Shown here in pieces: positions 24,652 to 33,340 of a stretch of DNA of 52,322 nt. The DNA comes from Candidatus Hydrogenedentes bacterium ADurb.Bin170 (GTDB taxonomy: Bacteria; Hydrogenedentota; Hydrogenedentia; Hydrogenedentales; CAITNO01). The stretch is from contig MWCY01000021.1 of assembly GCA_002070275.1 (NCBI GenBank), forward strand, positions 1 through 52,322, written 5' to 3'. A model generated the notes under the pieces. That model made no database searches, had not been told where the DNA came from, and saw only the letters and a program-made list of their open reading frames with translations. Every line of letters begins with the position of its first letter. Position 1 is the first letter of the stretch. A program made the translations under genes and the position numbers.

Positions 24652-25080
24652 GTGACGTCGGAAAAAATCAGACAGCTGGCACAGCGGGTTCCTCTTTTTC
24701 ATGCTCTGGACGGTGCCGATATAGAAAAAATCGTTTCCAGAGGCATGACCATGAGGATGCTCAAAGGGGAAACGCTCTTTTACAAAGGAACCAGCGGCAA
24801 TCAGATGTATGTTGTTCTTGCCGGAAAACTGGGGGTGTATAACGGGGAAACGATGATTGCTACCTTGCGTCCGGGGGATATGTGCGGAGAAATGGCGCTG
24901 GTAAACCATGAAACCCGAAGCGCAACTGTAAAGCTCGAAGAAGACAGTCTCCTTTTCGTACTGACCGAAACCACGTTGAATAAACTTCTTACCAAACGTG
25001 TGGCAGTTCAATTGCTTCTGAATATCATTGCCACACTCAGCAAACGGCTGCAGGAGGCAAATAAGCGCACCGCTCCCTGA
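24652..25080 (+). CDS. stand-alone cyclic-nucleotide-binding domain protein
   Basis: A 142-residue protein that is essentially one CAP/CNB domain. It shows VPLFHALDGADIEKIV, the G-N-Q-M-Y-V-V-L-A-G-K-L-G-V strand pair, and a phosphate-binding cassette, GEMALVNHETRSATV, with the conserved Glu and Arg. No helix-turn-helix or membrane segment follows, so any output must be through a partner. The GTG start is preceded by AAGGAGAAG. It lies 72 bp downstream of the EIIA fusion on the same strand. Confidence 0.85.
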   Translation: MTSEKIRQLAQRVPLFHALDGADIEKIVSRGMTMRMLKGETLFYKGTSGNQMYVVLAGKLGVYNGETMIATLRPGDMCGEMALVNHETRSATVKLEEDSLLFVLTETTLNKLLTKRVAVQLLLNIIATLSKRLQEANKRTAP

Positions 25081-25135
25081 CCGTCGCGCTTTTTCTATAC
25101 CCTCCCTGCCTGCCGCTCTGATCCGGGAGTCACTC

Positions 25136-27625
25136 ATGATAAAGCGTACCGCAGTCTTTTTTTTAGGGCTGGCTATTCTTGCCGGAACAGGTTATGTGCA
25201 GGAAGCGGAACTTTCAGCCTCCGGTAAAGCTACTGTGACCGAAATAGGGAACGTGCCCTGGGTGCCCACGGCAGAGCCCAAAGTTGTCTACGGCGATGAT
25301 GACCGCATGGACGTATTTCAGGAAGGCGACAGACAGAAACTGGAATGGGCGGCATCCACCTGTGCTCTTGTCTATACAACCCGCATGACCATCTACGCCG
25401 ATGGTTCCGCTGATATTTCAGCGCCTGCTCAGTACATTCGTTCCGGTCTGCCCGCCTGCCCGGATGAGCCTTTCGGCAGTCAGCCTACAGCGTCCTATTG
25501 CACAGGATTTATGGTAGGGGACGACCTTATTGTAACTGCCGGGCATTGCTACAGTTCGAGCTATTTCGATGCAACCCGTTTTGTTTTCGGCTATGACATG
25601 CTCGACGAAACAACACCGAGACTGAACTTTGAAGCCAACAGGGTATACAAAGGCGTGGAGGTTGTCAGCTATTCCGGCTCAGGCAGCAGGGATCACTGTG
25701 TTGTCCGTGTGGACCGGCGGATTACCGCTCCAGGCGCAAAGCCTTTCCCTATCCGGCGCACTGGCACCTTGCGGGTCTCCGAGCCCCTCGGTATCATCGG
25801 GCACCCTGCCGGACTTCCAAAAAAACTGGCTTTTGGCAATACTTACGTCCGTTCCATCGACAATCCTGAATATTTTATAGCCAATGTGGACGCCTTCAGC
25901 GGCAATTCCGGCTCGCCGGTTATCAATGCGGTGACAGGGTATATTGAGGGTATTCTGGTAAGAGGCGATACAGATTTCATTTATGACGAGGTCTGCTTTC
26001 GCAGCAATAAGGTTCCCAATAACGGGGGGCGTGGCGAGGAGGTGACGCGAACGCTTATTTTTGCTGACAGTGTCCCTGATATAGAAAATTATCCGGGATC
26101 AATCCGGTTGGACGCCCGCATTTACAAATGTGATGCCGAAGTGACCGTTTCCGTTGTAGACAAAGATCTGCGTGGGTTGCCCACCGCGTCTGTTGACCTT
26201 GAAGTGTTAAGCGGGGACAGAGAAGTGGTGGTAATAAGGCCGGTGGCCGGTGAAGAGGATCGGTTTACAGGAACGATTCCGCTGCGCGCCGGAGAAGCGG
26301 AAGCGGATTCCGGATTTTTGGAAGTCAGCCATGGAGACATGATTATTGCCCGGTATCTGGATGAGACAAATAACGAAGGGCAGACAGTTATTCTTGAAAC
26401 GCAGGCGGCTGTGGACTGTATCGCCCCGATCATTCAGGATGTGTCTGTTGCCTATGTGGGGTCGACGCAGGCACGGGTTCAGTTTACTACCGATGAGCCG
26501 TCGCTTGGCATTATTAATTACGGGCTGTCCTGTGACAAGCTGAACCTGCAGGCCATCGGAAACCCTGCTCAAACCGTCCATACCGTTACGCTCAGCGGGC
26601 TGTCCAGCGCAAAGAAATACTATTTCAGTATCGAAGTGCTGGATGAGGCGAGCAATGCCAGTTACAGTGACAACGACGGCACCTGCCATTCTTTTCAGAC
26701 CGTTGCCCTGATTAAGACTCTGGCGGAGTATTTCAATACCCAGAATCTTGTTGACGTGGAGTATGGACAAGCGACCTTTGTGCCTGTAAATACGGCAGAT
26801 TACTATATGCTATGTTATGAAGACGTGGCTGACTTTGCGGTGGCGCCTGCAGGAGATCCTCTTATCCTGGGCGATGATACTTTTGTCGAAATAGCGATGG
26901 ATCCGGGACAGGGCATTACTTTTTACGGCACCGTCTATGATCGTTTTTTCGTAGGCAGCAACGGCTATATCACCTTCGGGAAGGGTGACACTAATTTTCA
27001 GGCATTGCCGAGCCAGCATTTTCTTCTGCCCAGAATTTCGGGTTTTATGGCGGATTTGTGTCCGCATCTTCGCGGCGCTGTCCGCCTGAACCGTTTAAGC
27101 GATCGGTATTGTGTCAGTTATGAGGATGTCCCTGTTTACGAGAGCGGTGGTGGATATCCTCCTGAAAACAGCCACACCTTCCAAATAGAACTCTTTTTCA
27201 ATGGAATCATTCGGCTAACGTGGAAAGATTTGTTTGCAGCGCGAGCGATGACCGGCCTATCGCCGGGCGCAGGAGCACCGCCTGTTTTCACTTCGATTAA
27301 GATGAAAAACGCTCAGGGCTGCCAGGAGCTGACCTTTGCCGGGAAGCCGCACAGTGCGGATGTGAACGGGGACTGGCAGATTTCTCCCGAAGAAATGCAG
27401 CCGGTCATCCGGTATTACCAGCAGGGCTATCATTGCGACAGCAGTACAGCGGACGGGTATGCGCCAGGTGCAGGCGATGCAACCTGCCCGCCTCACGACA
27501 GCGATTATCTTGAACAGGACTGGCAGATCAGCCTGTCTGAACTGCTGCGGCTCGTACAGCTGCACAATGCAGGAGGATATATGCCTGATCCGCTGTCGGA
27601 GGACGGGTATGCGCCGCTGCCCTGA
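25136..27625 (+). CDS. secreted trypsin-fold protease with Fn3 and dockerin-like tail
   Basis: About 829 residues with a signal peptide (IKRTAVFFLGLAILAGTGYV). A chymotrypsin-fold protease of the glutamyl-endopeptidase type follows, with triad residues His137 (TAGHC), Asp186 (SRDHC) and Ser258 (SGNSGSP). A fibronectin-III-like domain starts near APIIQDVSVAYV. A further beta domain covers the VGSNGYITFG region. The C-terminal about 90 residues contain two repeats around D-x-N-x-D-W-Q-I-S and E-Q-D-W-Q-I-S-L-S-E-L-L-R, resembling the calcium loops of dockerins. The ATG at 25136 follows GGGAG. The longer frame overlaps the CNB gene. Confidence 0.85.
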   Translation: MIKRTAVFFLGLAILAGTGYVQEAELSASGKATVTEIGNVPWVPTAEPKVVYGDDDRMDVFQEGDRQKLEWAASTCALVYTTRMTIYADGSADISAPAQYIRSGLPACPDEPFGSQPTASYCTGFMVGDDLIVTAGHCYSSSYFDATRFVFGYDMLDETTPRLNFEANRVYKGVEVVSYSGSGSRDHCVVRVDRRITAPGAKPFPIRRTGTLRVSEPLGIIGHPAGLPKKLAFGNTYVRSIDNPEYFIANVDAFSGNSGSPVINAVTGYIEGILVRGDTDFIYDEVCFRSNKVPNNGGRGEEVTRTLIFADSVPDIENYPGSIRLDARIYKCDAEVTVSVVDKDLRGLPTASVDLEVLSGDREVVVIRPVAGEEDRFTGTIPLRAGEAEADSGFLEVSHGDMIIARYLDETNNEGQTVILETQAAVDCIAPIIQDVSVAYVGSTQARVQFTTDEPSLGIINYGLSCDKLNLQAIGNPAQTVHTVTLSGLSSAKKYYFSIEVLDEASNASYSDNDGTCHSFQTVALIKTLAEYFNTQNLVDVEYGQATFVPVNTADYYMLCYEDVADFAVAPAGDPLILGDDTFVEIAMDPGQGITFYGTVYDRFFVGSNGYITFGKGDTNFQALPSQHFLLPRISGFMADLCPHLRGAVRLNRLSDRYCVSYEDVPVYESGGGYPPENSHTFQIELFFNGIIRLTWKDLFAARAMTGLSPGAGAPPVFTSIKMKNAQGCQELTFAGKPHSADVNGDWQISPEEMQPVIRYYQQGYHCDSSTADGYAPGAGDATCPPHDSDYLEQDWQISLSELLRLVQLHNAGGYMPDPLSEDGYAPLP

Positions 27626-27673
27626 CCTGCCCCGTCAGGTGTAATGCCATACAATCGCCAGGAGGAATGTTTC

Positions 27674-29017
27674 ATGGGCAGGACATATAGTATCGTTCTG
27701 TGTATCTGTCTCCTTTCTTTTGCCTTGCCGGTTTTTGGCGGCAGCCCGTTCAGCGGTCAGGAGGAGGAATGGAATGGCTTTTCTCTCGTCCGGCAGGAAG
27801 GAGCGGATACGCCTTCTTGTGAAATAATTGTGCCGGGCAACGAAGCGGAAGGGAAGCCGTGGCTGTGGTGCACTTCATCGCCTGATGAACACGGGGCGTT
27901 GCTCCGTAGTTTACTGGAGAAGGGATTTCATATTGTTTATCAGAAAAGTCGCAGCGCCGCTACCTTCTCTGTATGCTTACAGCAGCGGGATGTCCTGTAC
28001 AACTGGCTGACGGACACGGCTTCTTTATCGAAAAAACCTTTATTGGAAGCTTCCGGGGCAGATGCACTTGCCGGCTTTGCCTGGGCAGCGGAACACCCCG
28101 AATGCATGGCAGCGATTTTTTCCGTGTTGCCTCTGCTCTCTCCACATACGTCGGAGGATGCTGCGATAAGTGAAGCGGAGTGGGAAGCGCTGGCGCAGTG
28201 GCTTGAGGTGGACAGCGCCGCTTCTTTCGCAAAAACGCCGCTTGCCTGTGCGTCCGCTTTGGGTGCAGCAAAGATTCCCATGATGCTGGTCAAAAAACTG
28301 CCTGTGAGCAAATGGACGGGAGAGCAGTACGACAAATTTTATTATGATTACCGTGTGGCAGGCTCAGGGAGCTATGATCTTATCAGCTGTCCGGAAAAGG
28401 CATCTTCCGAGGATGCCGGTCTGCTTTTTCATGAGCAGTTCTTTTTTATGAAATACGGCGGCCTTATGAAAGAAACAGCGGTTGGTGAAGGGGTCGACGA
28501 AGCCTCTCCCTGGGTTGTGGCGGACTTCTCCAGCCAATCGGGCGTGTACATGCTTGACGATGTTCTTGTGCTGGAAAAGGGCAATGACATGACAGGCATT
28601 CGCTGGCGCGAAGCGCTGCCATCGGGCGGGTATGAAATTACGCTGGATGCCATGCGTCTTTCCGGTTCGGACTTCTTTTGCGGATTGACTGTGCCCTATG
28701 AGGAAAGTGCGTTCAGTCTGATTGTGGGCGGCTGGGGCGGCACCTGTGTGGGTATCTCCAATTTAAACTGGCAGGATGCCTATAACAACGAAACAGCCCG
28801 CTTCAAGACCTTCAACAGCCATGAATGGTACAGTATTCGCCTGCGTGTGGACGGAGAGCATATAGAGGCGTGGATAGACGGAGAGCAGATGGTGGATGTG
28901 AAGGTGGACGGCAGGGACGTTGATATCCGATGGGAAATGATGCCCGTGAAACCCCTGGGCATTGCCACCTGGCGTACGATGGGCGCAATCCGGAACTTCA
29001 GGATTACCCCGCTATAA
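27674..29017 (+). CDS. secreted fusion: degenerate hydrolase-like region plus DUF1080-like domain
   Basis: A 447-residue protein with a signal peptide (RTYSIVLCICLLSFALPVFGG). Residues about 30-230 follow an alpha/beta-hydrolase outline, with a helix FAWAAEHPECMAAIF like the one after a nucleophile elbow. The elbow itself reads LEASGADAL and lacks the G-x-S-x-G pattern, so catalysis is doubtful. Residues about 265-447 resemble a concanavalin-like DUF1080 (3-keto-disaccharide hydrolase-like) domain, with HEWYSIRLRVDGEHIEAWID and the terminal MGAIRNFRITPL. AGGAGG precedes the ATG. It follows the protease gene by 48 bp and is likely co-expressed. Confidence 0.7.
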   Translation: MGRTYSIVLCICLLSFALPVFGGSPFSGQEEEWNGFSLVRQEGADTPSCEIIVPGNEAEGKPWLWCTSSPDEHGALLRSLLEKGFHIVYQKSRSAATFSVCLQQRDVLYNWLTDTASLSKKPLLEASGADALAGFAWAAEHPECMAAIFSVLPLLSPHTSEDAAISEAEWEALAQWLEVDSAASFAKTPLACASALGAAKIPMMLVKKLPVSKWTGEQYDKFYYDYRVAGSGSYDLISCPEKASSEDAGLLFHEQFFFMKYGGLMKETAVGEGVDEASPWVVADFSSQSGVYMLDDVLVLEKGNDMTGIRWREALPSGGYEITLDAMRLSGSDFFCGLTVPYEESAFSLIVGGWGGTCVGISNLNWQDAYNNETARFKTFNSHEWYSIRLRVDGEHIEAWIDGEQMVDVKVDGRDVDIRWEMMPVKPLGIATWRTMGAIRNFRITPL

Positions 29018-29040
29018 CCTGTGCGTTATTATTCCGGGTG

Positions 29041-30504
29041 CTAAAAGACTTTACGGAAACGGGCGGGGAGAATATTCAGAAGTTCCCGGTATTTACTGAC
29101 AGTGCGGCGTGCCACGGAAATACCCTGCGCATTAAGCATATCAGTGATTTTCTGGTCGCTCAGCGGAGACTTTTTGTTTTCCCCTTCAACGATCGCTTTG
29201 ATCTGTTCGCATACGGCTGTTGAAGAAAGTTCTTCTCCACCAGCGGCGGACAGCCCGGAAGAAAAAAAGTATTTCATCTCGAAAATGCCTTGCGGCGTTT
29301 CCATATATTTTCCGCTGATGGCACGGGAAACTGTGCTCTCGTGGACTTTTACCTTTACCGCAATTTCTTCAAGGGTAAGGGGAACCATGGAACCGGGCCC
29401 GTTTTCCATGAAAGACCGCTGAAGGTCCACAATGGCCTGTGCAACTTTTTTAATGGTGTCTTCACGGCGTTCAATATTGCGCAGAAGCAGCCGTGCCGAA
29501 TCGGCATACGCTGCCACATACTTTTCATCGTCAGCGCTTTTTTTCTGGCTGCGAATATTCCGGATATACTCTTCATTAATGGTGAGACCGGAAAGATTGT
29601 CCGCTGTCAGGGTTGCGATGTAGTCGCCGTTGTATTCTTCAACAGTAATTTCGGGATAAATATAAACAGGCTCTTCCTGACTGTATTCTCTGCCCGGGAA
29701 GGGGTTGAGCCGTGCGAGCATCCGGTTCAGTTCCTGTACGCGTTCTTCGGAAATACCCAGTGCGTCGGCAATGAGCGCAAATCTTCTGTTCAGCAGTTTA
29801 TCCCAATGTTCCAGAAGCATTTGTTTGAGAAGCGGTTCATCAGGAAACTCCACATCGATCTGCATGGCGAGGCAGTCGATGAGCGAGGCGGCACCTACAC
29901 CGACGGGCTCAAACTTTCTGATGATTTCAAGCACTTCCGTCACTTTTTCGACAGAAGTGTTCAATTCTTCCGCGATCTCTTTCAGGCTGCCTGTGAAGAG
30001 CCCGTCCTTGTTGATATCGCCGATGATGATACGCTCGCCGATGGCAATCTGGTCGGGATCTGAGCACGCCAGATGTAATTGATTGAGCAGATGGGCACTT
30101 AAGGATTCGCTTCGGGTAATGGAATCCTGATAGTACTGATAGCGTGCTTCGAGATCAGGGTTGTGTGTACCGTACCCTTCGTCCGGCGGGTAGTCGTCAC
30201 GGAGAGAGGCATCGGCGCTTCGGCTCTCCTCCGCCTTTTTCTGCACGGCGACCTCATAGGCGCCTTCCGCAGGTTCGTCATAGTCGGCCGTATCGACTGA
30301 CGCCAGAGTGTCTACCGCTTCGGACAGAATAATCTCCCGGGGAGAGGTGCGATCGAGAAAAGGATTGGTTTCCACCTGCTGATCAATATACTGATCCAGC
30401 TCCAAACTGCTCATTTGCAGGATAGCCAGAGACTGCTGCATTTGCGGTGCCAGTGTCTGGCGCAGTTCAGGGCGCTGTTGGATTTGAGGGCTGATATTGA
30501 GCAT
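29041..30504 (-). CDS. rpoN: RNA polymerase sigma-54 factor
   Basis: A 487-residue alternative sigma factor for -24/-12 promoters, active with ATP-driven enhancer proteins. Region I is glutamine- and leucine-rich (QQSLAILQMSSLELDQYI). The core-binding and helical regions follow, and the RpoN box near the C-terminus is ARRTVSKYRE, one residue from the usual ARRTVAKYRE. Normal length. A TATAAT-like -10 is present on the reverse strand at 30547-30552. No sigma-54 activator gene was recognised in the window. Confidence 0.96.
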   Translation of the reverse strand: MLNISPQIQQRPELRQTLAPQMQQSLAILQMSSLELDQYIDQQVETNPFLDRTSPREIILSEAVDTLASVDTADYDEPAEGAYEVAVQKKAEESRSADASLRDDYPPDEGYGTHNPDLEARYQYYQDSITRSESLSAHLLNQLHLACSDPDQIAIGERIIIGDINKDGLFTGSLKEIAEELNTSVEKVTEVLEIIRKFEPVGVGAASLIDCLAMQIDVEFPDEPLLKQMLLEHWDKLLNRRFALIADALGISEERVQELNRMLARLNPFPGREYSQEEPVYIYPEITVEEYNGDYIATLTADNLSGLTINEEYIRNIRSQKKSADDEKYVAAYADSARLLLRNIERREDTIKKVAQAIVDLQRSFMENGPGSMVPLTLEEIAVKVKVHESTVSRAISGKYMETPQGIFEMKYFFSSGLSAAGGEELSSTAVCEQIKAIVEGENKKSPLSDQKITDMLNAQGISVARRTVSKYRELLNILPARFRKVF

Positions 30505-30634
30505 CGTAACAAAATTCCGCTAAGACAATTAAACTTCTATACCATTATTATACTCTGTATCGGCGGAAAAGATTATTTTTTATGAAACGCTGCCCAGGAG
30601 GTAATGCCGACGGTGCCTGGCGGTGCCGTGGCCA

Positions 30635-32158
30635 TCAGGGGACAAACAGACATTCCGAAGCGAAATGAGGATCGCTGGTCACATTGATCCCCAGCGTTCT
30701 CAGGCCTGCTTCATCGCCCGGTGACGGAATGTGGGTGAGATGCATGTTGCAGCCTCTGAGATGTTTCAGCTGCTCCATGGCAACCTTGGTGGCACCATTG
30801 AGGGGAGCCGATGCCCCGAGAGCAATGAGCGCTTCCTCCAGGTCCAGACTTACGCTTTGCGCGCCCTTTACCTCCCGCTTCATATCTCCAATGGCGTCCA
30901 TGATACTTGGTGACAGCAGATGCACCGTGTCAGGGATGCCAGCGAGATATTTGATTGCGTTAAGGATGGCACTGGTAGCGGCATGCATGAGCGGTGAGTT
31001 TTTCCCGGTGGTGATGTTTCCGTCTTTCAGCTGCAGCGCCGCCCCGCAGAACACGCCATTATGCCCGGCATTAGCGTCCAGCGCCTGCTGAGCGGCTTCC
31101 CGGGCAGGCAGAACAACGGGTCTTTTCTCCACGGTGATGCCCAGTTCATTCATCAGCAGTTCCACACGCTCCACTTCCACTTTTTCGCTTTGACCCTGAA
31201 TATAATCACAGCGGGTCTGAAGTACGCGACGGATAATTTCCTGACGTGCCGCTTCTGCGACGGCATCGGCATCGATAATACCGAAACCGACGCGGTTCAC
31301 GCCCATATCCGTGGGCGAGCGGTAGAAACTATCCTTACCGGTGATTTTGTGGAAAATACGGTTGAGCAGCGGGAAAGCCTCCACATCACGATTATAATTT
31401 ACCGTTGTCTCGCCGTAGGCTTCCAGATGAAAAGGATCGATGACATTTACGTCCTTCATGTCGGCGGTCGCCGCTTCATAGGCGAGATTGACAGGATGTT
31501 TCAGGGGCAGATTCCAGATGGGAAAAGTTTCGAATTTGGCATAGCCCGCCTGAATTCCCCGTTTATATTCATGGTACAGCTGCGAGAGACAGGTGCCCAT
31601 TTTCCCGCTTCCCGGACCGGGGCCCGCTACGACGACCAGAGGATTCTTCGTTTCGATGTAACTGTTGCAGCCATAGCCGTCGTCGCTCACAATGGTGTCA
31701 ACATCGGTAGGATAACCCCGCGTAGCCCGATGGGTATACACTTTGATATTGCGTCGTTCCAGTTTATTTTTGAAAGTTTGTGCGCTGACCTGATCGTCAA
31801 AACGTGTGATGACAACGGCAGTCACCGTCAGCCCCCAGTCGAGCCGCAGATCGTCAATCAGCTTAAGCGCATCCATGTCGTAGGTGATTCCGAAGTCCGC
31901 CCGGATTTTCTTCCGGGCGATATCGCCAGCGTGAATGCAGAGAATCAGATCGATGCTGTCGCGAAACTGCTGCAGCAGCTGCATTTTTATATTGGGATCA
32001 TAGCCGGGAAGTACGCGCGATGCATGATAATCGAAAAGAAGTTTTCCTCCGAATTCAAGATACAGCTTGTTGTTGAAGCGGTCAATGCGCCTGATAATTT
32101 CCCGGGTTTGTTCTTCCAGATATTTTTTTCCGTCAAAAGCGGCTTGCAGGGGAAGCAT
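30635..32158 (-). CDS. DUF1846 domain-containing protein
   Basis: A 507-residue cytoplasmic protein. The N-terminal block KKYLEEQTREIIRRIDRF, LYLEFGGKLLFDYHASRVLPG, and the later PGPGSGKMGTCLSQLYHE and GRGYPT-like segments match DUF1846 (PF08903), a family of roughly 500 residues with solved structures but no assigned reaction. The G-P-G-S-G-K-M loop suggests nucleotide or phosphate binding. A TTGACT promoter lies upstream. Its neighbours, rpoN and the sugar ABC operon, do not reveal its role. Confidence 0.88.
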   Translation of the reverse strand: MLPLQAAFDGKKYLEEQTREIIRRIDRFNNKLYLEFGGKLLFDYHASRVLPGYDPNIKMQLLQQFRDSIDLILCIHAGDIARKKIRADFGITYDMDALKLIDDLRLDWGLTVTAVVITRFDDQVSAQTFKNKLERRNIKVYTHRATRGYPTDVDTIVSDDGYGCNSYIETKNPLVVVAGPGPGSGKMGTCLSQLYHEYKRGIQAGYAKFETFPIWNLPLKHPVNLAYEAATADMKDVNVIDPFHLEAYGETTVNYNRDVEAFPLLNRIFHKITGKDSFYRSPTDMGVNRVGFGIIDADAVAEAARQEIIRRVLQTRCDYIQGQSEKVEVERVELLMNELGITVEKRPVVLPAREAAQQALDANAGHNGVFCGAALQLKDGNITTGKNSPLMHAATSAILNAIKYLAGIPDTVHLLSPSIMDAIGDMKREVKGAQSVSLDLEEALIALGASAPLNGATKVAMEQLKHLRGCNMHLTHIPSPGDEAGLRTLGINVTSDPHFASECLFVP

Positions 32159-32191
32159 GTGTGTCTCCAGATCGGTAGGGGCTGAAAGGAT

Positions 32192-32219
32192 TCTATAAGG
32201 AAGTATGCGGGCCAGTCAA
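32192..32219 (-). promoter_or_regulatory. candidate promoter of the DUF1846 gene
   Basis: Reverse strand: TTGACT (32214-32219), 16 bp, TATAGA (32192-32197), about 35 bp before the ATG. Confidence 0.5.
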
Positions 32220-32306
32220 TTCCGGGCATATTCCGTCTGGAGGGCGTGCCCGAATTACCGGTACAGCAGACCGTATGCGTGCCTATTGCCGGAGGGCGGT
32301 GCGGAT

Positions 32307-32334
32307 TTGTTAAAATGCGGAGCGGGGATATTCT
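32307..32334 (+). promoter_or_regulatory. candidate promoter of the sugar ABC operon
   Basis: TTGTTA (32307-32312), 16 bp, TATTCT (32329-32334), 32 bp before the lipoprotein ATG. Weaker match than the divergent DUF1846 promoter. Confidence 0.35.
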
Positions 32335-32365
32335 GCAGCTCTGCCCCAACATAAGGATGAAACGC

Positions 32366-33340
32366 ATGAAACAGATTTCCGGTACACTCCTTCTGCTTTG
32401 CCTCTTCTCCGTCCTTTTTTCCGGATGCGGATCAAAGGAAAGCAACCCGGCAGGAGAAGGCGGGTCGCATTCGGGCGGGCGGCTCCTGGGCGTCTCTTTT
32501 CAGACGATGAATAATCCCTTTTTTGTTGAATTAAGTGCCGGGCTGAAAGAAATTATCGAGTCCAGAGGGGACCGGCTTGTGGTTCTGGACGGGCAGTTTA
32601 ACAGCCTCAAACAGAAGAATGATTGCTCGGACCTGCTCATGCAGGGAGCGGCAGGCATTTTTCTGAACCCGGTCAACTGGGAAGGCATCACGGGCACGCT
32701 GGTTCAGGCGCGGCAGCAGGGCATACCCGTTATTGTGGTGGATGCTCCTGTGCGTGATGACAGCCTGGTATTGTGCCAGGTATCTTCCGACAACATAGAG
32801 GCAGGACGGCTGGCAGCGCGCGCACTGGCGGAAAAGGTCCCCGAGGCAAAAGTAGTGATTCTGCACCTGTCCGTGAATAAGGCCTGCATAGACCGGGTGG
32901 CAGGGTTTCAGGAGGAAATGGCGAAGCATCCGGGGATGACGCTTCTGGATATTCAGGAAGGAAAAGGGACAATTGAAGGGGCGCGTCCTGTAATGCGCGA
33001 CCTGCTGGCACGGTATCCGGAGCTCAATGCCGTATTTCCTATCAACGATCCGAGCGCGCTGGGTGCGATTTCCGCCATTGAATCGGCGGGAAAACTGGGG
33101 CAGGTGACAGTGGTCACCGTTGACGGGTCACAGGAGGCGATTGCCGCGATCCGTGCAGGAAAACTGCTTTCCTCATCGGCACAGTATCCCCGGGAAATCG
33201 GGCGTGTGTCTGCTCTTAAGATGTATGAACATCTGGAAGGCGGAACGGTGGAAAAGGAAGTGAAGATTCCTGTGGCACTTGTGACCAGAGAAAATGTGGA
33301 TAGTTTTGACCGTGCCGCCGCCCCGGAGATACATCAGTGA
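32366..33340 (+). CDS. sugar ABC transporter substrate-binding lipoprotein
   Basis: A 324-residue RbsB-type (type I periplasmic) binding protein. The leader MKQISGTLLLLCLFSVLFSGC ends in a lipobox with Cys21, so it should be a membrane-anchored lipoprotein. The body shows LGVSFQTMNNPFFVELSAGL, IFLNPVNWEGI, IPVIVVDAP and AVFPINDPSALGAI, all usual in ribose/galactose-type binders. The sugar is unknown. ATG 32366 is preceded by AAGG at good spacing, and a second ATG at 32357 is possible. It overlaps the ATPase gene by GTGA. Confidence 0.92.
   Translation: MKQISGTLLLLCLFSVLFSGCGSKESNPAGEGGSHSGGRLLGVSFQTMNNPFFVELSAGLKEIIESRGDRLVVLDGQFNSLKQKNDCSDLLMQGAAGIFLNPVNWEGITGTLVQARQQGIPVIVVDAPVRDDSLVLCQVSSDNIEAGRLAARALAEKVPEAKVVILHLSVNKACIDRVAGFQEEMAKHPGMTLLDIQEGKGTIEGARPVMRDLLARYPELNAVFPINDPSALGAISAIESAGKLGQVTVVTVDGSQEAIAAIRAGKLLSSSAQYPREIGRVSALKMYEHLEGGTVEKEVKIPVALVTRENVDSFDRAAAPEIHQ

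Noticed and set aside
25028-25135. Upstream start of the protease gene
   Set aside because: It overlaps the cyclic-nucleotide gene; the signal peptide begins at 25136 behind GGGAG.
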